A stretch of DNA of 64,000 nt from Serratia ficaria (GTDB taxonomy: Bacteria; Pseudomonadota; Gammaproteobacteria; Enterobacterales; Enterobacteriaceae). The stretch spans positions 4,774,001-4,838,000 of the forward strand of contig NZ_LT906479.1 of assembly GCF_900187015.1 (NCBI RefSeq), given 5' to 3'. Below the pieces are notes generated by a model. It saw only the letters and a list, made by a program, of their open reading frames with translations. It made no database searches and was not told the origin of the DNA. This document shows, piece by piece, positions 13,085-22,774 of this stretch (the stretch's first letter is position 1; each line of letters opens with the position of its first letter). A program made the position numbers and the translations under genes.

Positions 13085-13169
13085 CCCTAATTTTCAGGAT
13101 TTTTTCTCTTTCTTCCTGGCCGCCTCGTGAAGCGAATCACTTGCCGTTGTGCCCGGTCGATGGAGGCGC

Positions 13170-13197
13170 ATTATAGGGATCCGAGTTTTTTGCACAA
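13170..13197 (-). promoter_or_regulatory. rRNA operon promoter P1 with UP element
   Basis: TTGTGC (13192-13197) and TATAAT (13170-13175) have the 16-bp spacing typical of rRNA P1 promoters. They are followed by a GC-rich discriminator (GCGCCTCC) and preceded by an A-rich tract on the minus strand (about 13201-13225) that can serve as UP element. Such promoters respond to ppGpp/DksA and Fis. The 512-bp gap between 16S and yrdA is thus fully regulatory. Confidence 0.9.
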
Positions 13198-13300
13198 CCC
13201 CTTTTTTGATCTTTTCTTTCCGTTTGCACACTTTTCAGTCCTTTCGGGTGGATCTTGCGCGATCGGGGCCGTTTTTCACAGGTTCCGCCGCTGTGACTGG

Positions 13301-13328
13301 TTGTAATTCCATCAGCAGCGTCTAGTAT
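13301..13328 (+). promoter_or_regulatory. possible yrdA promoter
   Basis: TTGTAA and TAGTAT with a 16-bp spacer, about 37 bp before the yrdA start and divergent from rRNA P1. Similarity to consensus is moderate. Confidence 0.4.
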
Positions 13329-13364
13329 TGCCGGTAAATATGATCCCGACGTGAGGCTATCACC

Positions 13365-13907
13365 ATGTCCGATGCAGTACGCTCTTATCTTCATTACTCT
13401 CCCAAACTCGGTCAACGCGTCATGATCGATCCCTCCAGCGTGGTGATCGGCAACGTTGAGCTGGCCGATGACGTCAGCGTTTGGCCGCTGGTCGCCATTC
13501 GTGGCGACGTGAATGCGGTAAAGATCGGCGCGCGCAGCAATATCCAGGACGGTAGCGTGCTGCACGTGACCCACAAATCCGAACATAATCCCGAAGGCTA
13601 CCCCTTGCTGATTGGAGAAGACGTGACCGTGGGCCACAAGGCCATGCTGCACGGCTGCGCCATCGGCAACCGGGTACTGGTAGGTATGGGATCGATCCTG
13701 CTGGACGGTGCGGTAATAGAAGACGATGTGATGATTGGCGCCGGTAGCCTGGTGGCGCCGGGTAAACGACTGGTCAGCGGCTATCTCTATATGGGCAGCC
13801 CGGCACGCCAGGTTCGCCCGTTAACCGCCGCCGAGCTGGAAGGGCTTGTCTACTCTTCAACTAACTATGTGCGCTGGAAAGACGAATACCTGTCGGAAGA
13901 TATCTGA
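13365..13907 (+). CDS. yrdA: gamma-class carbonic anhydrase-like hexapeptide protein
   Basis: A left-handed beta-helix protein of 180 residues with repeated hexapeptides (for example the runs around VVIGNVELADDVSVWP and IEDDVMIGAGSLV). Histidines in the positions used for zinc in gamma carbonic anhydrases are seen in LHVTHKSEHN and VTVGHKAMLHGC. It is homologous to E. coli YrdA and PaaY-type proteins. The physiological reaction is not settled. As in E. coli it lies immediately upstream of, and divergent from, an rRNA operon, and convergent with aroE. Confidence 0.9.
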   Translation: MSDAVRSYLHYSPKLGQRVMIDPSSVVIGNVELADDVSVWPLVAIRGDVNAVKIGARSNIQDGSVLHVTHKSEHNPEGYPLLIGEDVTVGHKAMLHGCAIGNRVLVGMGSILLDGAVIEDDVMIGAGSLVAPGKRLVSGYLYMGSPARQVRPLTAAELEGLVYSSTNYVRWKDEYLSEDI

Positions 13908-13913
13908 CAAGCT

Positions 13914-13935
13914 CCCGTTCCCTGGCGGGAACGGG
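13914..13935. terminator. hairpin between convergent yrdA and aroE
   Basis: A perfect 9-bp stem CCCGTTCCC/GGGAACGGG with a TGGC loop lies in the 34-bp gap between the two stops. U-tracts are poor on both sides, so it is a likely but not strong bidirectional terminator. Confidence 0.55.
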
Positions 13936-13941
13936 CCCCGT

Positions 13942-14760
13942 TTATGCCGCCAGTTCGCTGCGCAGCTGACGCAGCACCGGTTCGATCTCCGGCATTACGC
14001 CATGCCAAAGCAGAAACGCATGGGCCGCCTGCCCCACCAGCATCCCCAAACCATCGGCATAGTCGGTTGCCCCCTGCTGTTGCGCCCAGGCCAGGAAGGG
14101 CGTTGGCCCCCGTTGATAGAACATGTCGTAGCAACGGGTATGGCGGTTAACCACGCCGTTCGGCAACGCGGGGACCTCGCCGTTGATGCCGGAAGCCGTG
14201 GCGTTGATCACCAGATCGAAGGACCGTTGCCCAAGCTGATCCAACGGCAATGCCGAGATCCCGCCAAGATGGCTGAACGCCTGCGCCAGATCTTGCGCCC
14301 GGCTGAACGTCCGGTTGGCGATCGTCAACTCACAGCCAAAGGACAGCAGCGGCAAAATCACGCCGCGCGCCGCGCCGCCGGCGCCCACCAGCAAAATACG
14401 ATCCTTGGGCCGGATCAACTGCTGACGTTCCAGATCGGTCAGCAAGCCGATACCGTCGGTGTTATCCCCCAACAGCCCCCCGTTCGGCAACCGTTTAAGC
14501 GTGTTCACCGCCCCGGCAGACGAGGCGCGTTCGCTCAGCTCCGTTGCCGCTGCATAGGCCTGTTCTTTAAAGGGCACGGTTACGTTCGCGCCCTGACCGC
14601 CGGCAGCGATAAACGCCTGCAGGCTGGTTTCGAACCCCTCCAACGGCGCCAACACCGCACCATACGGATGATCAATCCCGGTCTGCGCAGCGAACAGCGC
14701 ATGAATTCGCGGCGACTTGCTGTGGCCGATAGGGTTGCCGAATACCGCAAACTTCTCCAT
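13942..14760 (-). CDS. aroE: shikimate dehydrogenase
   Basis: Reduces 3-dehydroshikimate to shikimate with NADPH in aromatic amino acid synthesis. The start at 14760 ([10 protein letters not shown]) is chosen over the ATG six bases earlier because it has AGAGG at a 7-nt spacing and matches the E. coli N-terminus. This gives 272 residues. The shikimate-binding GHSKSP is at 12-17 and the catalytic lysine is K65 in NVTVPFKE. The NADP-binding GAGGAARG lies near 125. The gene is 10 nt downstream of tsaC. Confidence 0.97.
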   Translation of the reverse strand: MEKFAVFGNPIGHSKSPRIHALFAAQTGIDHPYGAVLAPLEGFETSLQAFIAAGGQGANVTVPFKEQAYAAATELSERASSAGAVNTLKRLPNGGLLGDNTDGIGLLTDLERQQLIRPKDRILLVGAGGAARGVILPLLSFGCELTIANRTFSRAQDLAQAFSHLGGISALPLDQLGQRSFDLVINATASGINGEVPALPNGVVNRHTRCYDMFYQRGPTPFLAWAQQQGATDYADGLGMLVGQAAHAFLLWHGVMPEIEPVLRQLRSELAA

Positions 14761-14770
14761 GCACATACCT

Positions 14771-15340
14771 CTAGCCCTGGCGGATCTGTTCGCCGGTCAG
14801 GGCATCTCTGATTTCTGAAGGGTTAAGGCGGCCGCCAACGCTGCCGGCCAATACCGGGAACGCGGCGCCAAACTGCTGCGTCACTTCATCCGCGTTGCGG
14901 CAAGGTTCCTGCCCACTGAGATTGGCGCTGGTCGACACCAGTGGCTTGCCGTACTGCCGGCACAGCTGCTGCACCAGCGGATGGTCGCTGACGCGCACCG
15001 CCAGCGAGCTGAAACGCCCGGTCAGCAGCCGCGGCGTTTCCGGCCGTGCAGGGATCACCCAGGTCACCGGGCCTGGCCAGCTGGAGAATATCGCGGCGCG
15101 TTGCCGTTCATTCAGCGCACTGTCATCTATATAAGGCGCTAGCTGCGCATAGTCTGCGGCGATCAGGATCAACCCCTTCTCCCACGGCCGTTGCTTCAAG
15201 GCCAGCAGCGCATTGACCGCCTGCTCGCTGTCGGGATCGCATCCCAGGCCGAATACGGCCTCGGTAGGATAAGCGATCACCTGTTGATTATTCAGAGCGT
15301 CGATAATAGACGCGAGGGCGGAGGTAAGTTCTGAGCTCAT
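14771..15340 (-). CDS. tsaC: threonylcarbamoyl-AMP synthase
   Basis: Makes threonylcarbamoyl-AMP from threonine, bicarbonate and ATP for the t6A37 modification of ANN-reading tRNAs. It is the single-domain YrdC/TsaC form (189 residues). The start at MSSELTSAL is used rather than the in-frame codon 51 bases upstream, because it aligns with E. coli TsaC and leaves a 7-nt gap after yrdD instead of an overlap. Conserved segments are [13 protein letters not shown] near residue 25, the KGLIL segment and STSANLSG. Confidence 0.96.
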   Translation of the reverse strand: MSSELTSALASIIDALNNQQVIAYPTEAVFGLGCDPDSEQAVNALLALKQRPWEKGLILIAADYAQLAPYIDDSALNERQRAAIFSSWPGPVTWVIPARPETPRLLTGRFSSLAVRVSDHPLVQQLCRQYGKPLVSTSANLSGQEPCRNADEVTQQFGAAFPVLAGSVGGRLNPSEIRDALTGEQIRQG

Positions 15341-15347
15341 GGTGTGA

Positions 15348-15893
15348 TTATTCTGTGGTTGCGACGGGTTTTCCGCACAGTTTACTGGCACAGCAAAGGG
15401 TCGGGCCTTTTGCCGTACGCTTCTCCATCAGCAGCGGATAGTGGCAGTAGGCGCACTCGCCGGCGACGGGTTTGAAATTAAGGGCGAACTGACATTCCGG
15501 GTAGCGATCGCAGGAATGAAATACCTTGCCGTAGCGCGACTTGCGCTGCAACAGCTTGCCCTGGCCGCATTGCGGACAGGTGATGGTGGTTTCATCCGGT
15601 TTATCAATCGCTTCGGTATGAACGCATTCCGGGTAATTGCTGCAGCCGATGAACATGCCGTAACGCCCCTGGCGCAGCGCCAGCGTCGCCTGACACTTCG
15701 GGCATTGCTGCCCCTCCAGCACCTTGACGATGTGGCCATCGGCCTGCGCTTTAAGCGGCCGAATATGCTGGCATTCGGGATAACGGGAACAGCCAAGAAA
15801 GGGGCCGTGGCGACCGCTGCGGATCACCAGCTCGGCCCCGCATTCTGGACAGGGTTCATTTTGCCTCGCGGCAAAAATCGCTGTTTTTGTCAT
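15348..15893 (-). CDS. yrdD: topoisomerase-type zinc-finger protein YrdD
   Basis: 181 residues carrying three tandem four-cysteine fingers of the topoisomerase I C-terminal type. Each begins CPxC or CPEC and ends with CSRYPEC, CSNYPEC or CDRYPEC. A fourth partial cysteine cluster follows (CAYC near 150). The fingers suggest single-stranded DNA or RNA binding, but the role is unknown. It lies between smg and tsaC in the conserved dprA-smg-yrdD-tsaC-aroE order. Confidence 0.9.
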   Translation of the reverse strand: MTKTAIFAARQNEPCPECGAELVIRSGRHGPFLGCSRYPECQHIRPLKAQADGHIVKVLEGQQCPKCQATLALRQGRYGMFIGCSNYPECVHTEAIDKPDETTITCPQCGQGKLLQRKSRYGKVFHSCDRYPECQFALNFKPVAGECAYCHYPLLMEKRTAKGPTLCCASKLCGKPVATTE

Positions 15894-15918
15894 AACTTCT
15901 TCTATGCGTGTTACCGGC

Positions 15919-16392
15919 TCAGTGCAGATAACCTTCGTTTACTTCAAACAACAGTTCTTCCATTTGTTGATAAGCGCTTTCATATCCGGGGATATTAAAC
16001 AGCACCATCAACACCACCCATTTCAGATCTTCGAGATCGAATTCCGTGTTATCCAAAGCCATAACACGATCGATAACCATTTCACGGGTTTCGAGGTTCA
16101 ATACCTGAATCTGTTCCAGGAACAGGAGGAAACCACGGCAACCGGCATCCAAACGCATGCCTTCCTCTTCGGTGTAGATCCGCATCGCCAGCGGATCGGC
16201 ATCCATAAAGTAAGGCGCATTTTCGCCTTCCTGCAGGTCAGCAAGTTTTTCAAGCCAATTCAACGCGTTGTAGATATCATCCCGATGAAACCCCGCCTCA
16301 GCGAGATCATCGGTCAGCTGATCCTGATCGACGCGCATCTCTGGTTCATTGTGGATATAAGTTTCAAACAAGTACATGAGTACGTCGAACAT
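15919..16392 (-). CDS. smg: Smg family protein (DUF494)
   Basis: A 157-residue protein equal in length and nearly colinear with E. coli Smg. It has an invariant N-terminus ([13 protein letters not shown]) and a conserved [18 protein letters not shown] block. It is acidic and helical, without catalytic motifs. Its role is not established. The start codon lies 29 bp inside the end of dprA, so translation is probably coupled. Confidence 0.92.
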   Translation of the reverse strand: MFDVLMYLFETYIHNEPEMRVDQDQLTDDLAEAGFHRDDIYNALNWLEKLADLQEGENAPYFMDADPLAMRIYTEEEGMRLDAGCRGFLLFLEQIQVLNLETREMVIDRVMALDNTEFDLEDLKWVVLMVLFNIPGYESAYQQMEELLFEVNEGYLH

Positions 16393-17485
16393 GGCCTGCC
16401 CTCCTTATACGGACATAGCCGCCGGGTACAGCTGCGATCCACCCTGCTAACTCCAGATCGAGTAACTTGATTACCACCTCTGGCACAGGTTGGCCGGCAC
16501 GTTCAGCGACGACGTCAACAGGTGTCACCTCATCTCCTACGTTAGCCAACACATCGGCAAATGGCAATTCAACTTCGGCCTCAGACGCACAAATAGTTGT
16601 ATTTTCGTCCAGTGGCAGCCAATTCAGACCGCTTCCCAGCTGTTCAGCGATGTCTTTCGGGCCGGTGACCAGATAAGCCCCCTGCTGAATCAGCCAGTGC
16701 GTGCCTTCGCTCATCGGGTTGCCCAGCGCACCGGGCAAAGCGAAAACCTCCCGCCCCTGCTCCAGGGCATAGCGGGCGGTGATCAGGGTGCCGCTGCGCA
16801 ACGAGGCCTCAACCACCAGTACGCCCAGGCTCAGCCCGCTGATAATGCGGTTACGGCGCGGAAAATGATCGGCCAGCGGCAAATCGGTAACCAAATGCTC
16901 GGAAATCACCGCCCCGCCCTGATCGACAATCTGTTCGGCGAGCCGCCGATGCCGGCGCGGATAGACGTTGGCCAGCCCGCTGCCCAATACCGCCACCGTG
17001 CAGCCTTCGGCCTCCAGGGCGGCGCGATGGCAAATACCGTCAATACCGATGGCCAACCCGCTGGTGACCGTAAAGCCGCAGTGCGTCAGCTCGCCGGCGA
17101 AGTAACGGGCCCAGCGCTCGCCGTAGTGGCTGAACCGGCGGCTGCCGACCATGGCGATTTGCGGCTGCAGCAGCGCCTGGGGGTTGCCCTGCACCAATAA
17201 CCATAACGGCGCATCGTCGATATGGCTCAGCCGTTCAGGATAGCCGGCCTCGCCATAGCTCAGCATCCGACAGCCCGTCTGTTCCAGCCAACGCAGCGTA
17301 GCGGCCAGATACTGGGGATCCGCCTGCAGAAACTGCGCCCGCTGCCGGTCATTCAGGCCCAGCTCGCGCAGCAGCCTGCGGGGCTGGCCGCCGGCCGCCG
17401 CTAATTGCCGTATCATTCGGCTGGCCAATGCGGCGCCAAGCCCCGCCACTCCGCGCATCCGTAAGCTGATTTCTTCTGGCCGCAT
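16364..17485 (-). CDS. dprA: DNA processing protein DprA (Smf)
   Basis: Binds incoming single-stranded DNA and loads RecA in naturally competent bacteria; its role in enteric bacteria is less clear. The start at [10 protein letters not shown] (17485) is preferred over the ATG at 17530 because GAGGGA precedes it at 8 nt and it aligns better with E. coli Smf. This gives 373 residues. The Rossmann core contains [22 protein letters not shown] and [13 protein letters not shown] winged-helix-like C-terminal domain starts near [14 protein letters not shown]. Confidence 0.94.
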   Translation of the reverse strand: MRPEEISLRMRGVAGLGAALASRMIRQLAAAGGQPRRLLRELGLNDRQRAQFLQADPQYLAATLRWLEQTGCRMLSYGEAGYPERLSHIDDAPLWLLVQGNPQALLQPQIAMVGSRRFSHYGERWARYFAGELTHCGFTVTSGLAIGIDGICHRAALEAEGCTVAVLGSGLANVYPRRHRRLAEQIVDQGGAVISEHLVTDLPLADHFPRRNRIISGLSLGVLVVEASLRSGTLITARYALEQGREVFALPGALGNPMSEGTHWLIQQGAYLVTGPKDIAEQLGSGLNWLPLDENTTICASEAEVELPFADVLANVGDEVTPVDVVAERAGQPVPEVVIKLLDLELAGWIAAVPGGYVRIRRAGHVRRTHVLV

Positions 17486-17544
17486 CGCCTGTTCCCTCGC
17501 AAAAAGCGGTGGTATGACCCATTCGAGCAATTGGTGCGCAATGC

Positions 17545-17573
17545 TGTCAATCAGGCCGAGAAATGTCTAGAAT
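17545..17573 (+). promoter_or_regulatory. possible def-fmt promoter
   Basis: TGTCAA (17545-17550) and TAGAAT (17568-17573), 17 bp apart, lie 45 bp before def in the interval divergent from dprA. The -35 match is weak. Confidence 0.35.
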
Positions 17574-17618
17574 AGAAGCTAAACCTCGTTTATCACTCGG
17601 ATACAGATCTAAAGATAT

Positions 17619-18128
17619 ATGTCAGTCTTGCAGGTATTACATTTCCCAGACGACCGGCTGCGCAAAGTTGCTGCGCCGGTAAAAGAAGTCAATGCAGATA
17701 TCCAGCGCATCGTGGATGATATGTTTGAAACCATGTACGCAGAGGAAGGCATTGGCCTGGCTGCGACTCAGGTGGACATCCATCAGCGCATTATCGTGAT
17801 TGACGTTTCCGAGAACCGCGATCAGCGCCTGGTGCTGATCAACCCGGAGCTGCTGGAAAAAAGCGGCGAAACCGGCATCGAAGAAGGCTGCCTTTCCATT
17901 CCCGAACAGCGCGCTCTGGTTCCGCGCGCCGCCAACGTGAAGATCCGCGCGCTGGATCGCGACGGCAAACCTTTCGAGCTGGAAGCGGACGATCTGTTGG
18001 CGATCTGCATCCAGCACGAGATGGACCACCTGGTAGGCAAGCTGTTCGTCGATTACCTGTCGCCGCTCAAGCGTCAGCGTATCCGTCAGAAACTGGAAAA
18101 AATGGCCAAGCTTAACGCCCGCGCCTAA
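17619..18128 (+). CDS. def: peptide deformylase
   Basis: Removes the N-formyl group from nascent proteins. 169 residues, as in E. coli. All metal-site residues are visible: C91 in EEGCLSIP, and H133, E134 and H137 in QHEMDH. The GIGLAATQ motif is at 44-51. It is followed after 17 nt by fmt, so the enzyme that adds the formyl group and the one that removes it share an operon. Confidence 0.98.
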   Translation: MSVLQVLHFPDDRLRKVAAPVKEVNADIQRIVDDMFETMYAEEGIGLAATQVDIHQRIIVIDVSENRDQRLVLINPELLEKSGETGIEEGCLSIPEQRALVPRAANVKIRALDRDGKPFELEADDLLAICIQHEMDHLVGKLFVDYLSPLKRQRIRQKLEKMAKLNARA

Positions 18129-18145
18129 CCGATCAGGAAATCAAC

Positions 18146-19090
18146 GTGTCTGACTCTTTACGGATTATTTTCGCCGGAACGCCAGACTTCGCAGCGCGTC
18201 ATCTTGACGCGCTGTTGTCATCCGGGCACCAGATTGTCGGCGTATTCACCCAGCCCGATCGGCCGGCCGGCCGCGGCAACAAGCTGACGCCAAGCCCGGT
18301 CAAACTATTGGCGGAGCAGCATCAACTGCCGGTATTTCAGCCCAAGTCATTGCGGCCGGAAGAGAACCAGCGGTTGGTTGCCGATCTTAACGCCGACGTG
18401 ATGGTGGTGGTGGCCTACGGCCTGATCCTGCCGAAAGCGGTGTTGGACATGCCGCGCCTGGGCTGCATTAACGTGCACGGTTCTCTGCTGCCGCGCTGGC
18501 GCGGCGCGGCGCCGATCCAGCGTTCGCTTTGGGCCGGCGACGGTGAAACCGGCGTCACCATCATGCAGATGGATGTGGGGCTGGATACCGGCGACATGAT
18601 GCACAAGGTCGCCTGCCCGATTGAAGCCGACGATACCAGCGCCAGCCTGTACGACAAACTGGCGCAGCTCGGCCCGCAGGGCATGTTGACCACGCTGCGG
18701 CAGATGGCGGACGGCAGCGCCAAGCGCGAAGTGCAGGATGAATCGCTGGTGACCTACGCCGAGAAGCTGAGCAAGGAAGAGGCGCGCCTGGACTGGAGCC
18801 TGTCCGCCGCCCAACTGGAGCGCTGCATTCGCGCCTTCAACCCCTGGCCGGTCAGCTACTTCGTCATCGACGATCAGCCGGTGAAGGTGTGGCAGGCCAA
18901 GGTGTTGGCGGTAACCACCGATGCCGAGCCGGGCACCGTGGTGCACGCCGACAGGCAGGGCATTCAGGTGGCGACCGCCGACGGCGTTCTTAACCTGACC
19001 CAGCTGCAGCCGGCGGGCAAAAAACCGATGTCGGCGCAGGATTTACTGAATTCACGTCGAGAATGGTTTACCCCGGGCAATCGGCTGTAA
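18146..19090 (+). CDS. fmt: methionyl-tRNA formyltransferase
   Basis: Formylates Met-tRNAfMet with 10-formyl-tetrahydrofolate. 314 residues. The catalytic set appears as N109 and H111 in [12 protein letters not shown] and D147 in MDVGLDTGD. The insertion loop typical of Fmt (RPAGRGNKL) is at 39-47, and the C-terminal OB-like tRNA-binding domain begins around residue 210. It is the second gene after def and is followed by an intrinsic terminator and then rsmB. Confidence 0.98.
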   Translation: MSDSLRIIFAGTPDFAARHLDALLSSGHQIVGVFTQPDRPAGRGNKLTPSPVKLLAEQHQLPVFQPKSLRPEENQRLVADLNADVMVVVAYGLILPKAVLDMPRLGCINVHGSLLPRWRGAAPIQRSLWAGDGETGVTIMQMDVGLDTGDMMHKVACPIEADDTSASLYDKLAQLGPQGMLTTLRQMADGSAKREVQDESLVTYAEKLSKEEARLDWSLSAAQLERCIRAFNPWPVSYFVIDDQPVKVWQAKVLAVTTDAEPGTVVHADRQGIQVATADGVLNLTQLQPAGKKPMSAQDLLNSRREWFTPGNRL

Positions 19091-19101
19091 CCCCCTCCAC
19101 T

Positions 19102-19135
19102 GCCCGGCCGTTAAACGCCGGGCCGTTTCTTTCTT
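19102..19135 (+). terminator. fmt terminator
   Basis: A CCCGGC/GCCGGG hairpin is followed by CCGTTTCTTTCTT, in the 72-bp gap before rsmB. It may act as a partial terminator, because rsmB and trkA continue in the same direction. Confidence 0.65.
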
Positions 19136-19162
19136 AATGCCGATAGTGGTCAGCTTTAGCCT

Positions 19163-20434
19163 ATGAAAAACAATTACAATCTCCGAAGCCTCGCTGCCAA
19201 AGCCATCGGCCAGGTGCTGGATCAGGGTCAGTCGCTCAGCACTGTCCTGCCGGCACTGCAAAACGCTATCAGCGAAAAGGATCGCGCGCTGCTGCAGGAG
19301 CTGTGCTTCGGCACCCTGCGCGTGCTGCCCCAGCTTGAGTGGTGCATTCAACAGCTGATGGCCAAGCCGATGACCGGCAAACAGCGCACCCTGCACTATT
19401 TGCTGATGGTCGGGCTGTACCAGCTGCTGTATACCCGTATTCCGCCGCACGCAGTGCTGGCGGAAACCGTAGAAGGCGCCGTCGCGCTGAAGCGGCCGCA
19501 GCTAAAAGGGCTGATCAATGGCGTATTGCGCCAATTCCAACGCCAGCAGGAAGAGCTGCTGCAGCGTGCCGCCAATAACGACAGCCGCTATCTGCACCCG
19601 AGCTGGCTGTTGAAACGCATTCAGCAAGCTTACCCTGCGCAGTGGGAACAGCTGGTCGACGCCAATAACCAAAAGCCGCCGATGTGGCTGCGCGTCAACC
19701 GTCTGCATCATACCCGCGAGGGCTACCTGCAGCTGATGGCCCAGGCCGGTATCGCCGCCGAACCGCACCCCGAGTATATTGACGCGCTGCGCCTGCTGGC
19801 GCCGTGCGCCGTAACCAGTCTGCCGGGCTTTGCCGAAGGTTGGGTTACCGTGCAGGATGCTTCGGCGCAGGGCTGTATCCCCCTGCTGGATCCGCAGGAT
19901 GGCGAACAGATCCTCGATTTGTGCGCGGCGCCGGGGGGTAAAACCACCCATATTCTGGAAGCCGCGCCCAAGGCGCACGTGATGGCCGTCGATATCGACG
20001 AACAGCGATTGGCGCGGGTCAACGAAAACCTGCAGCGCCTGCGTCTGCATGCCGAAGTCAGACTGGGCGATGGCCGCACGCCGCAACAGTGGTGCGGCGA
20101 TAAGCAGTTCGATCGCATTCTGCTGGACGCTCCCTGCTCTGCCACCGGCGTGATCCGCCGCCACCCCGACATCAAGTGGCTGCGCCGCGATCGCGACATC
20201 GCCGAACTGGCCGCCCTGCAGGCGGAAATTCTGCAGGCGGTGTGGCCGCATCTGAAATCCGGCGGCGTGATGGTTTATGCGACCTGTTCCATACTGCCTG
20301 AAGAGAACGGCGAGCAGATTGCCGCCTTCCTGCAAAGCCATGCCGATGCCAGGCTGGTTGAGCCGGCCCGGCAGAACCTTCCTCATCCTGAGGATGGCGA
20401 TGGCTTCTTTTACGCTAAGCTGATTAAAATGTAA
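19163..20434 (+). CDS. rsmB: 16S rRNA (cytosine-967 C5)-methyltransferase
   Basis: 423 residues (E. coli 429). An N-terminal NusB-like RNA-binding domain (about 1-140) precedes a Rossmann methyltransferase. The SAM loop is [11 protein letters not shown] near residue 255. The two NSUN-family cysteines lie in DAPCSATG and in ATCSILPEE, the latter giving the catalytic nucleophile. It methylates C967 of 16S rRNA. It lies between fmt and trkA as in E. coli. Confidence 0.97.
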   Translation: MKNNYNLRSLAAKAIGQVLDQGQSLSTVLPALQNAISEKDRALLQELCFGTLRVLPQLEWCIQQLMAKPMTGKQRTLHYLLMVGLYQLLYTRIPPHAVLAETVEGAVALKRPQLKGLINGVLRQFQRQQEELLQRAANNDSRYLHPSWLLKRIQQAYPAQWEQLVDANNQKPPMWLRVNRLHHTREGYLQLMAQAGIAAEPHPEYIDALRLLAPCAVTSLPGFAEGWVTVQDASAQGCIPLLDPQDGEQILDLCAAPGGKTTHILEAAPKAHVMAVDIDEQRLARVNENLQRLRLHAEVRLGDGRTPQQWCGDKQFDRILLDAPCSATGVIRRHPDIKWLRRDRDIAELAALQAEILQAVWPHLKSGGVMVYATCSILPEENGEQIAAFLQSHADARLVEPARQNLPHPEDGDGFFYAKLIKM

Positions 20435-20439
20435 TGCTT

Positions 20440-20467
20440 CAGGGCGTGCTCCCGCGCCCTGAGTCTT
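20440..20467 (+). terminator. hairpin between rsmB and trkA
   Basis: A perfect 7-bp stem CAGGGCG/CGCCCTG followed by AGTCTTT in the 55-bp gap. The U-tract is poor, so it is at most a partial terminator. Confidence 0.45.
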
Positions 20468-20489
20468 TCGGTGTGAAGCAGAGAACCAA

Positions 20490-21866
20490 ATGAAAATAAT
20501 TATTCTTGGTGCAGGTCAGGTTGGCGGCACGCTGGCGGAAAACCTGGTGGGCGAAAATAACGATATCACCGTGGTGGATACCGACTCCGGCCGCCTGCGG
20601 CAGCTGCAGGACAAATTTGACCTGCGGGTGGTTCAGGGACACGGCTCTCACCCGCGCGTACTGCGCGAAGCCGGCGCAGAAGACGCCGACATGCTGGTTG
20701 CCGTCACCAACTCTGACGAAACCAATATGGTCGCCTGCCAGATCGCCTATTCTCTGTTTAATACCCCCAACCGCATCGCCCGCATTCGCGCGCCGGAATA
20801 TATTCGCGAGTCGGAAAAGCTGTTCCAGCCCGAAGCGGTGCCGATTGATCACCTGATCTCGCCGGAACAGCTGGTTATCGATTACATCTACAAGCTGATC
20901 GAATACCCGGGGGCGCTGCAGGTGGTGAACTTTGCCGAAGGCAAGGTCAGCATCGCGGCGGTCAAGGCCTATTACGGCGGCCCGCTGGTCGGCAATGCGC
21001 TGTCCTCCATGCGCGAGCATATGCCGCACATCGATACCCGCGTCGCCGCTATTTTCCGCCAGGATCGGCCGATTCGCCCGCAGGGTTCAACCATTATCGA
21101 GGCCGGTGACGAAGTGTTCTTCGTCGCCGCTTCGCAGCATATTCGCGCGGTAATGAGCGAACTGCAGCGGCTGGAAAAACCCTATAAGCGCATCATGATC
21201 GTCGGCGGCGGCAACGTCGGCGCCGGCCTGGCCCAGCGGTTGGAAAAATCTTACAACGTGAAGCTGATTGAGCGTAATCAGCAGCGCGCCGCCGAACTGG
21301 CCGAGCAGCTGCACGATACCATCGTATTCTATGGCGACGCTTCCGATCAGGAACTGCTGGCGGAAGAGCACGTCGAACAGGTGGACGTGTTTATCGCCAT
21401 CACCAACGACGATGAAGCCAACATCATGTCGGCGATGCTGGCCAAGCGCATGGGCGCCAAGAAAGTGATGGTGCTGATCCAGCGCCGCGCCTATGTCGAC
21501 CTGGTGCAGGGCAGCGTGATCGATATTGCCATTTCACCGCAGCAGGCGACGATTTCGGCTTTATTGGGCCACGTGCGCAAGGCGGATATCGTCAGCGTTT
21601 CTTCACTGCGCCGCGGCGTGGCCGAAGCGATTGAGGCCATTGCTCACGGTGATGAAAGCACCTCGAAAGTGGTCGGCCGCATCGTCGAAGATATCAAACT
21701 GCCGCCGGGTACCACCATCGGTGCGATCGTGCGCGGCGACGACGTTATCATCGCCAACGGCAACAGCAAAATTGAACAGGGCGATCACGTCATCATGTTT
21801 ATTACCGACAAAAAATTCGTACCGGACGTTGAGCGGCTGTTCCAGCCGAGCCCATTCTTCCTGTAG
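20490..21866 (+). CDS. trkA: Trk system potassium uptake regulatory protein
   Basis: The peripheral NAD(H)/nucleotide-binding subunit that gates the TrkH/TrkG K+ channel. 458 residues made of two tandem RCK units. The first has [10 protein letters not shown] at 7-16 and the second a [11 protein letters not shown]ossmann loop near 240. Each is followed by a TrkA-C lobe. Length and sequence match E. coli TrkA throughout. The transporter subunits are encoded elsewhere. Confidence 0.98.
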   Translation: MKIIILGAGQVGGTLAENLVGENNDITVVDTDSGRLRQLQDKFDLRVVQGHGSHPRVLREAGAEDADMLVAVTNSDETNMVACQIAYSLFNTPNRIARIRAPEYIRESEKLFQPEAVPIDHLISPEQLVIDYIYKLIEYPGALQVVNFAEGKVSIAAVKAYYGGPLVGNALSSMREHMPHIDTRVAAIFRQDRPIRPQGSTIIEAGDEVFFVAASQHIRAVMSELQRLEKPYKRIMIVGGGNVGAGLAQRLEKSYNVKLIERNQQRAAELAEQLHDTIVFYGDASDQELLAEEHVEQVDVFIAITNDDEANIMSAMLAKRMGAKKVMVLIQRRAYVDLVQGSVIDIAISPQQATISALLGHVRKADIVSVSSLRRGVAEAIEAIAHGDESTSKVVGRIVEDIKLPPGTTIGAIVRGDDVIIANGNSKIEQGDHVIMFITDKKFVPDVERLFQPSPFFL

Positions 21867-21890
21867 AACAAATGCCGGCATGGATAGTCT

Positions 21891-21896
21891 ATAATT
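21891..21896 (+). promoter_or_regulatory. possible mscL promoter -10 element
   Basis: TATAAT lies 110 bp before the mscL start, just past the trkA stop. No good -35 hexamer is seen at 16-18 bp. The 100-nt leader up to mscL contains purine/pyrimidine repeats (AAAGAGATAAAACTTTTCTCTCC) able to pair. mscL is known to respond to RpoS and osmotic stress in E. coli. Confidence 0.35.
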
Positions 21897-22005
21897 GCGA
21901 GGTTGTTCTCTGCCGTGGAAAGAGATAAAACTTTTCTCTCCTTTTATGGCAAAGGGAAATTGCTTTGTTAAACTTGAGTTATTAATTCTGCAAGGGGTGC
22001 GTTCT

Positions 22006-22422
22006 ATGAGTATGTTAAAAGAGTTCCGCGAATTTGCCATGCGTGGCAACGTGGTCGATCTGGCGGTGGGTGTGATTATCGGTGCGGCATTCGGTAAGAT
22101 CGTATCGTCATTCGTTGCCGATATCATCATGCCGCCGCTGGGTTTATTGATCGGCGGCGTTGATTTCAAACAGTTCCACCTGGTATTACGTGAAGCTCAA
22201 GGCACCGTACCGGCAGTGGTAATGAACTACGGTTCGTTCATCCAGACCGTTTTTGATTTCGTTATTGTTGCCTTCGCTATTTTCCTGGCAATTAAGCTGA
22301 TGAACAAAATGCGTCGCAAACAGGCGGAAGAGCCGGCAGCCCCTCCGGCACCGACTGCAGAAGAGAAGCTGCTGACTGAAATTCGTGATTTGCTGAGCCA
22401 ACAGCAACAGCCAAAACTGTAA
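22006..22422 (+). CDS. mscL: large-conductance mechanosensitive channel
   Basis: The pressure-release channel that opens under hypo-osmotic shock. The start at 22006 ([15 protein letters not shown]) has AAGGGG upstream and matches E. coli MscL, giving 138 residues; the longer upstream in-frame reading has no homology. TM1 (residues about 15-45) contains the gate-forming [15 protein letters not shown]2 spans about 75-100, and a charged cytoplasmic helix ends the protein. It is followed by a strong terminator shared with the convergent arfA. Confidence 0.98.
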   Translation: MSMLKEFREFAMRGNVVDLAVGVIIGAAFGKIVSSFVADIIMPPLGLLIGGVDFKQFHLVLREAQGTVPAVVMNYGSFIQTVFDFVIVAFAIFLAIKLMNKMRRKQAEEPAAPPAPTAEEKLLTEIRDLLSQQQQPKL

Positions 22423-22443
22423 AACGGATTAGGCCATTCAAAT

Positions 22444-22473
22444 AAAAAGCCATCTTATCAAGATGGCTTTTTT
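22444..22473. terminator. bidirectional terminator between mscL and arfA
   Basis: A perfect stem AAAAAGCCATCTT/AAGATGGCTTTTT with a 3-nt loop and T-tracts on both strands, lying between convergent mscL and arfA. Confidence 0.92.
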
Positions 22474-22479
22474 AATGTC

Positions 22480-22686
22480 TCAAAACCAGAAGGCCAGTGG
22501 TAAATTATCGCCTGATCGTTTACCACTGGCCTCCCAGCTGCCGCCTTTAGCGTGTTTGTCTTTACGCCGGTAGCTGCCTTTCCCTTTGACGTTCTTTTCT
22601 ACCCGCTGGCGGAATAACGGGTCATGCAACAGCGCCTCAATGGCGTTATCCTGAATCTGGCCTTTGGTATGACGATACTTTGTCAT
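22480..22686 (-). CDS. arfA: alternative ribosome-rescue factor A
   Basis: Rescues ribosomes stalled on non-stop mRNA by recruiting RF2 when tmRNA is short. 68 codons, matching E. coli ArfA (72) over residues 1-55 ([20 protein letters not shown], then KGKGSYRRK). The 3' part of the frame contains a long hairpin (22492-22531). In E. coli such a structure causes termination or RNase III cleavage inside the gene, so the mRNA lacks a stop codon and ArfA is made mainly when tmRNA fails. The last residues (PLAFWF) are hydrophobic, like the E. coli degradation tail. Confidence 0.95.
   Translation of the reverse strand: MTKYRHTKGQIQDNAIEALLHDPLFRQRVEKNVKGKGSYRRKDKHAKGGSWEASGKRSGDNLPLAFWF
22492..22531 (-). 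promoter_or_regulatory. intragenic arfA hairpin producing non-stop mRNA
   Basis: A perfect 13-bp stem GGCCAGTGGTAAA/TTTACCACTGGCC with a 14-nt loop lies wholly inside the arfA frame and ends 12 nt before the stop codon. On the minus strand it is followed by TTCTGGTTTTG. It is long enough for RNase III and could also act as an intrinsic terminator. Confidence 0.85.
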
Positions 22687-22743
22687 GGTAATGCTCCTGT
22701 TAAAGGTATGGTTATAACGCCTGGCGATAATACTGCCGGCCGC

Positions 22744-22774
22744 ATAAAAATTAAAGCGGCATCAGCCGCCTTTT
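22744..22774 (-). terminator. zntR terminator overlapping its stop codon
   Basis: On the minus strand GGCGGC-TGAT-GCCGC is followed by TTTAATTTTTATG. The TGA stop of zntR (22762-22764) forms the loop, so a terminating ribosome would cover the hairpin. Confidence 0.7.
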
